From contig CAZQHK010000017.1 of the NCBI GenBank assembly GCA_964593455.1, positions 1 to 64,000 on the forward strand: DNA of 64,000 nucleotides. The letters are read 5' to 3'. Position 1 is the first letter of the stretch. Every line of letters begins with the position of its first letter. Of the stretch, positions 62,149 to 64,000 are shown piece after piece. The notes under the pieces are model-generated. The model was not told the DNA's origin. It saw only the letters and a list, made by a program, of their open reading frames with translations, and did no database searches. The DNA is from CAZQHK01 sp964593455. GTDB taxonomy: Bacteria; Muiribacteriota; CAYSPT01. A program made the position numbers and the translations under genes.

Positions 62149-63138
62149 ATGTCCAGGTATGTGCACGGTGTGGTCTGGGTGTTTGGAATCCTGCTGGCTC
62201 TGGGGGCGCTCTTCTGGGTCAGCTGCTACTTCTGGGGAGCGTACTACTTCATCAAGATCTACCACCGGACGCCGAATCTCAGGGTCGTCCCCGACCCGGA
62301 AATCCTGACCCTGGAAGAGGCTTCCCGGCCGGATACGATCAATTTCTTCTTTGATGGGTACTCCCTGGCGCTGCCATCTTCTTCGATCGAGGAGATATAT
62401 CCCAATATCCATGAGGGGCGGGCCAACAGCGTTTCCATCTACTATCCCCATTGCCGGATACTGATGAGCAAGAAGGAAAAATTCAACGCGCCGGAAATCC
62501 TGGACGAGATAAAACAGGAGATTTCCAGGACGCATAATGTGGACGTGGATCAATCACTGGAAGCAGCCAGGAAGTTTGCCCGGGTGTACCGCTCGAATTA
62601 CGATTATTTCCGCCGCCTCGCCGGTGCTTCACCGGATCAGGCCCGTCTTTTCGCTGATAAGTACGACATGATCCTGCTGGCCCTGATGCTCAACATGAAA
62701 GCGATCCGGGTCAATGTTTCCGGGAATGGCTGGATTCGAGAGTTTAAAACACCGAACACCAAAGGATTCTGGTGCCGGAACCAGGGAGATCCCAAACGGT
62801 CCACCGACGGCGTTGAGTTTTTCAAGGACGGGCACGATCAATACTATTTCGCCGTGGTATGGAGGCCCGCCGATAAAGCCACCGAACGATTTGTCCGGGA
62901 GATCATCGCCTCCATCCGGTTCGAGGCTCCTTCCGGGAAGGACGTGCGGCAGGCGCTCGCGACCTGGAAGAAACTCAAGAGGCCGGCGGGACGCCAGGCC
63001 AGCTTATCCCAGCTCATCGTTCTGGAGAAGAGGCTGCCTGAAAAGCTCTGCCGAAGACTGGAAAAAACCATGCGAGACGCCGGATCAAGCCATGCCTCCT
63101 CTTTTTCCGCCCGGGTGAATCACCATTTCAAGCAGTGA
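62149..63138 (+). CDS. Single-pass membrane protein, unknown function
   Basis: This protein of about 329 residues starts at ATG 62149 with AGGAG 13 bases upstream. One membrane helix is at the N-terminus (VWVFGILLALGALFWVSCYF), followed by a soluble domain with TINFFFDGYSLALPSSSIEE, ADKYDMILLALMLNMKAIRV and FKDGHDQYYFAVVWRP. The frame is open 48 codons further upstream, but these are basic and low in complexity. The soluble part has mixed alpha-beta character. I recognise no family. A MITE-like element follows about 90 bases after the stop. Confidence 0.65.
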   Translation: MSRYVHGVVWVFGILLALGALFWVSCYFWGAYYFIKIYHRTPNLRVVPDPEILTLEEASRPDTINFFFDGYSLALPSSSIEEIYPNIHEGRANSVSIYYPHCRILMSKKEKFNAPEILDEIKQEISRTHNVDVDQSLEAARKFARVYRSNYDYFRRLAGASPDQARLFADKYDMILLALMLNMKAIRVNVSGNGWIREFKTPNTKGFWCRNQGDPKRSTDGVEFFKDGHDQYYFAVVWRPADKATERFVREIIASIRFEAPSGKDVRQALATWKKLKRPAGRQASLSQLIVLEKRLPEKLCRRLEKTMRDAGSSHASSFSARVNHHFKQ

Positions 63139-63226
63139 AGGCAGCTTCTATCTCCGGCAGCATGGCCGGACGTTTCCGCTTTTTGTTATAGTAAATACAT
63201 TATTGCGCCGCTCAAACGTATGGAAA

Positions 63227-63411
63227 GGGGTCAGGTCTTGCAAACACACATTTTTCAAAATTATTTTCCGTAAAGTGCTTATTAATAAGACATTAAGCAA
63301 GATTCATTACCATGTATGATTGAAAGACCTTAAAATACTTTCTATGTTCCTAGCTTAGAGGATAGATGAGAAATATTCACTTGAAAATGCACGTTTGCAA
63401 GACCTGACCCC
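63227..63411. mobile_element. MITE-like element with 19-bp perfect terminal inverted repeats
   Basis: GGGGTCAGGTCTTGCAAAC (63227-63245) is repeated inverted and perfect at 63393-63411. The 185-base interior is AT-rich and non-coding. Ends of the type GGTCAGGTCTTGCA flank REP-associated IS200-like transposases in other genomes, as far as I recall, so this may be a non-autonomous copy. No target duplication can be seen with certainty. The right end stops four bases before the stop codon of the next gene. Confidence 0.65.
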
Positions 63412-63415
63412 ATAG

Positions 63416-64000
63416 TTACTGCCGCTCGGCAGTCCATGTTCCGGAACTCTCGTCGATAACCGTGGTGGTTATCCAGGTCCCGTTGTAGCTGAGGTTTTCG
63501 AAATCCCCGGTGAGTGAGCTTTCATCTTCGACAAAGTCGACTTCGAACACTTCCGGACCGGTGAAGTGGGCCGATCCCGACAGGTTGCACTGGATATGGT
63601 AGCCGTCGGTGATGACTCCGTTGGTCAAGATGCCGGAAAAAGTGCCGTTGTAGGTGTCTTCATCGATAATTTTTACGAAACTTCCGACGAAGGTGCCGGT
63701 TACCGTGTCGTTTACGAGTTCCACGGCGAACGTCACCGTTCCCTCGGCGTCACCGTCGAAGGTACCGCTCCAGGTCCCGGCGGCCAGGTCTTCTCCCGCC
63801 CCGGTGGTGACCTCCAACGAAGTTGACTGAGAACCTTCGCCGTCCTCGTTGACGGCGGCCACCGCGACGGTGTACACAGTGTCCGGTAACAGTCCGGTAA
63901 AGGTGGTGGAAGTCACGGGAGCCATAACTACCGTGTTGTACTCACCGTCCAGGTAAATCCAGTAACTGTCGGCATTTGATACTGACGACCAGGTCAGGGT
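63416..64000 (-). CDS. 3' part of a secreted FN3-domain protein (5' end outside window)
   Basis: The frame is open from base 64000 to the stop at 63416, about 194 codons. The first 60 residues (TLTWSSVSNADSYWIYLDGE, TGLLPDTVYTVAVAAVNEDG) are a clear fibronectin type III domain. They are followed by a Gly/Thr/Asp-rich beta-rich domain (AAGTWSGTFDGDAEGTVTFA, GTFVGSFVKI). An ATG at 63925 lies inside the FN3 domain and is not a start. It is probably a surface or extracellular protein. Confidence 0.75.
   Translation of the reverse strand, partial: TLTWSSVSNADSYWIYLDGEYNTVVMAPVTSTTFTGLLPDTVYTVAVAAVNEDGEGSQSTSLEVTTGAGEDLAAGTWSGTFDGDAEGTVTFAVELVNDTVTGTFVGSFVKIIDEDTYNGTFSGILTNGVITDGYHIQCNLSGSAHFTGPEVFEVDFVEDESSLTGDFENLSYNGTWITTTVIDESSGTWTAERQ

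Noticed and set aside
1..64000. CRISPR arrays, rRNA and tRNA genes, prophage modules.
   Set aside because: No regular spaced repeats, no rRNA-like blocks, no convincing tRNA cloverleaf and no phage structural genes were seen by reading; a tRNAscan or Infernal run could still find a short RNA I missed.

Overview
The window reads as about 64 kb of bacterial chromosome, roughly half G+C over most of its length and AT-richer in the first 2.5 kb. No rRNA, tRNA or CRISPR array was found. The gene set suggests an anaerobic, probably didermic bacterium from a poorly sampled phylum. It includes formate-tetrahydrofolate ligase, an MttB/corrinoid-protein methyltransferase cluster, an extracellular S8 protease with PKD repeats and a CFI-box C-terminus, a GspE/PilB ATPase, and a CHASE2/SpoIIE/STAS signalling set. 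The assignment is inferred from gene content only; no marker gene fixes the lineage.

Region 1 (1-2754) is a decayed integron. A truncated tyrosine-recombinase fragment on the + strand diverges from a minus-strand cassette array. The array runs from a palindromic attI-like junction through a GNAT plus CsaA-like cassette, an attC interrupted by a group II intron remnant, a ParD-like/RelE toxin-antitoxin cassette and an intact attC. It ends in an unknown gene that is frameshifted at a TG repeat and leaves the window.

Region 2 (2768-20152) is a mosaic of housekeeping and regulatory genes: accA, fhs, an FkbM-like methyltransferase, a STAS protein, a YkgJ-type cysteine-cluster protein, a GspE/PilB ATPase fused to a degenerate sigma-54-activator AAA+ domain, an MBL hydrolase with a nitroreductase remnant behind it, a DUF4126 membrane protein, a double cNMP-binding protein, a Ski2-like helicase, fabH and a two-headed amidase. 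Two long-hairpin elements lie at 15.5 and 16.2-16.4 kb.

Region 3 (20106-36473) starts with the giant subtilase. It continues with an internally deleted MutY-like gene and a five-gene corrinoid methyl-transfer operon. Then come a small zincin, exonuclease III, a malic enzyme remnant beside a hairpin, a glutaminyl cyclotransferase lipoprotein and two polytopic GT-C-like proteins.

Region 4 (36509-46821) holds a GH57 glycosidase, the TrkH/TrkA potassium uptake pair, an FAH-family enzyme, a broken receiver domain, an LRR protein and uppP. It also has a small membrane protein behind a sigma-54-like promoter and a 19-bp hairpin, and a SpoIIM-family protein.

Region 5 (46843-55406) has a HEAT-STAS-PilZ protein and a tightly overlapping RDD / HEAT-membrane / DUF4129-like / DUF4350-like / MoxR / DUF58 operon.

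Region 6 (55592-64000) has a ribbon-helix-helix gene with a palindromic operator candidate and a clear terminator, and an M24 peptidase homologue with changed metal ligands. It also has an operon of an amidohydrolase, its apparently dead paralogue and a CHASE2-SpoIIE phosphatase, an anchored protein of unknown function, a MITE-like element with 19-bp perfect ends, and the 3' part of an FN3-containing gene that leaves the window.

Remnants and deletions recur throughout: the integrase, group II intron, nitroreductase, MutY, malic enzyme and receiver. Several of them lie next to inverted-repeat elements.
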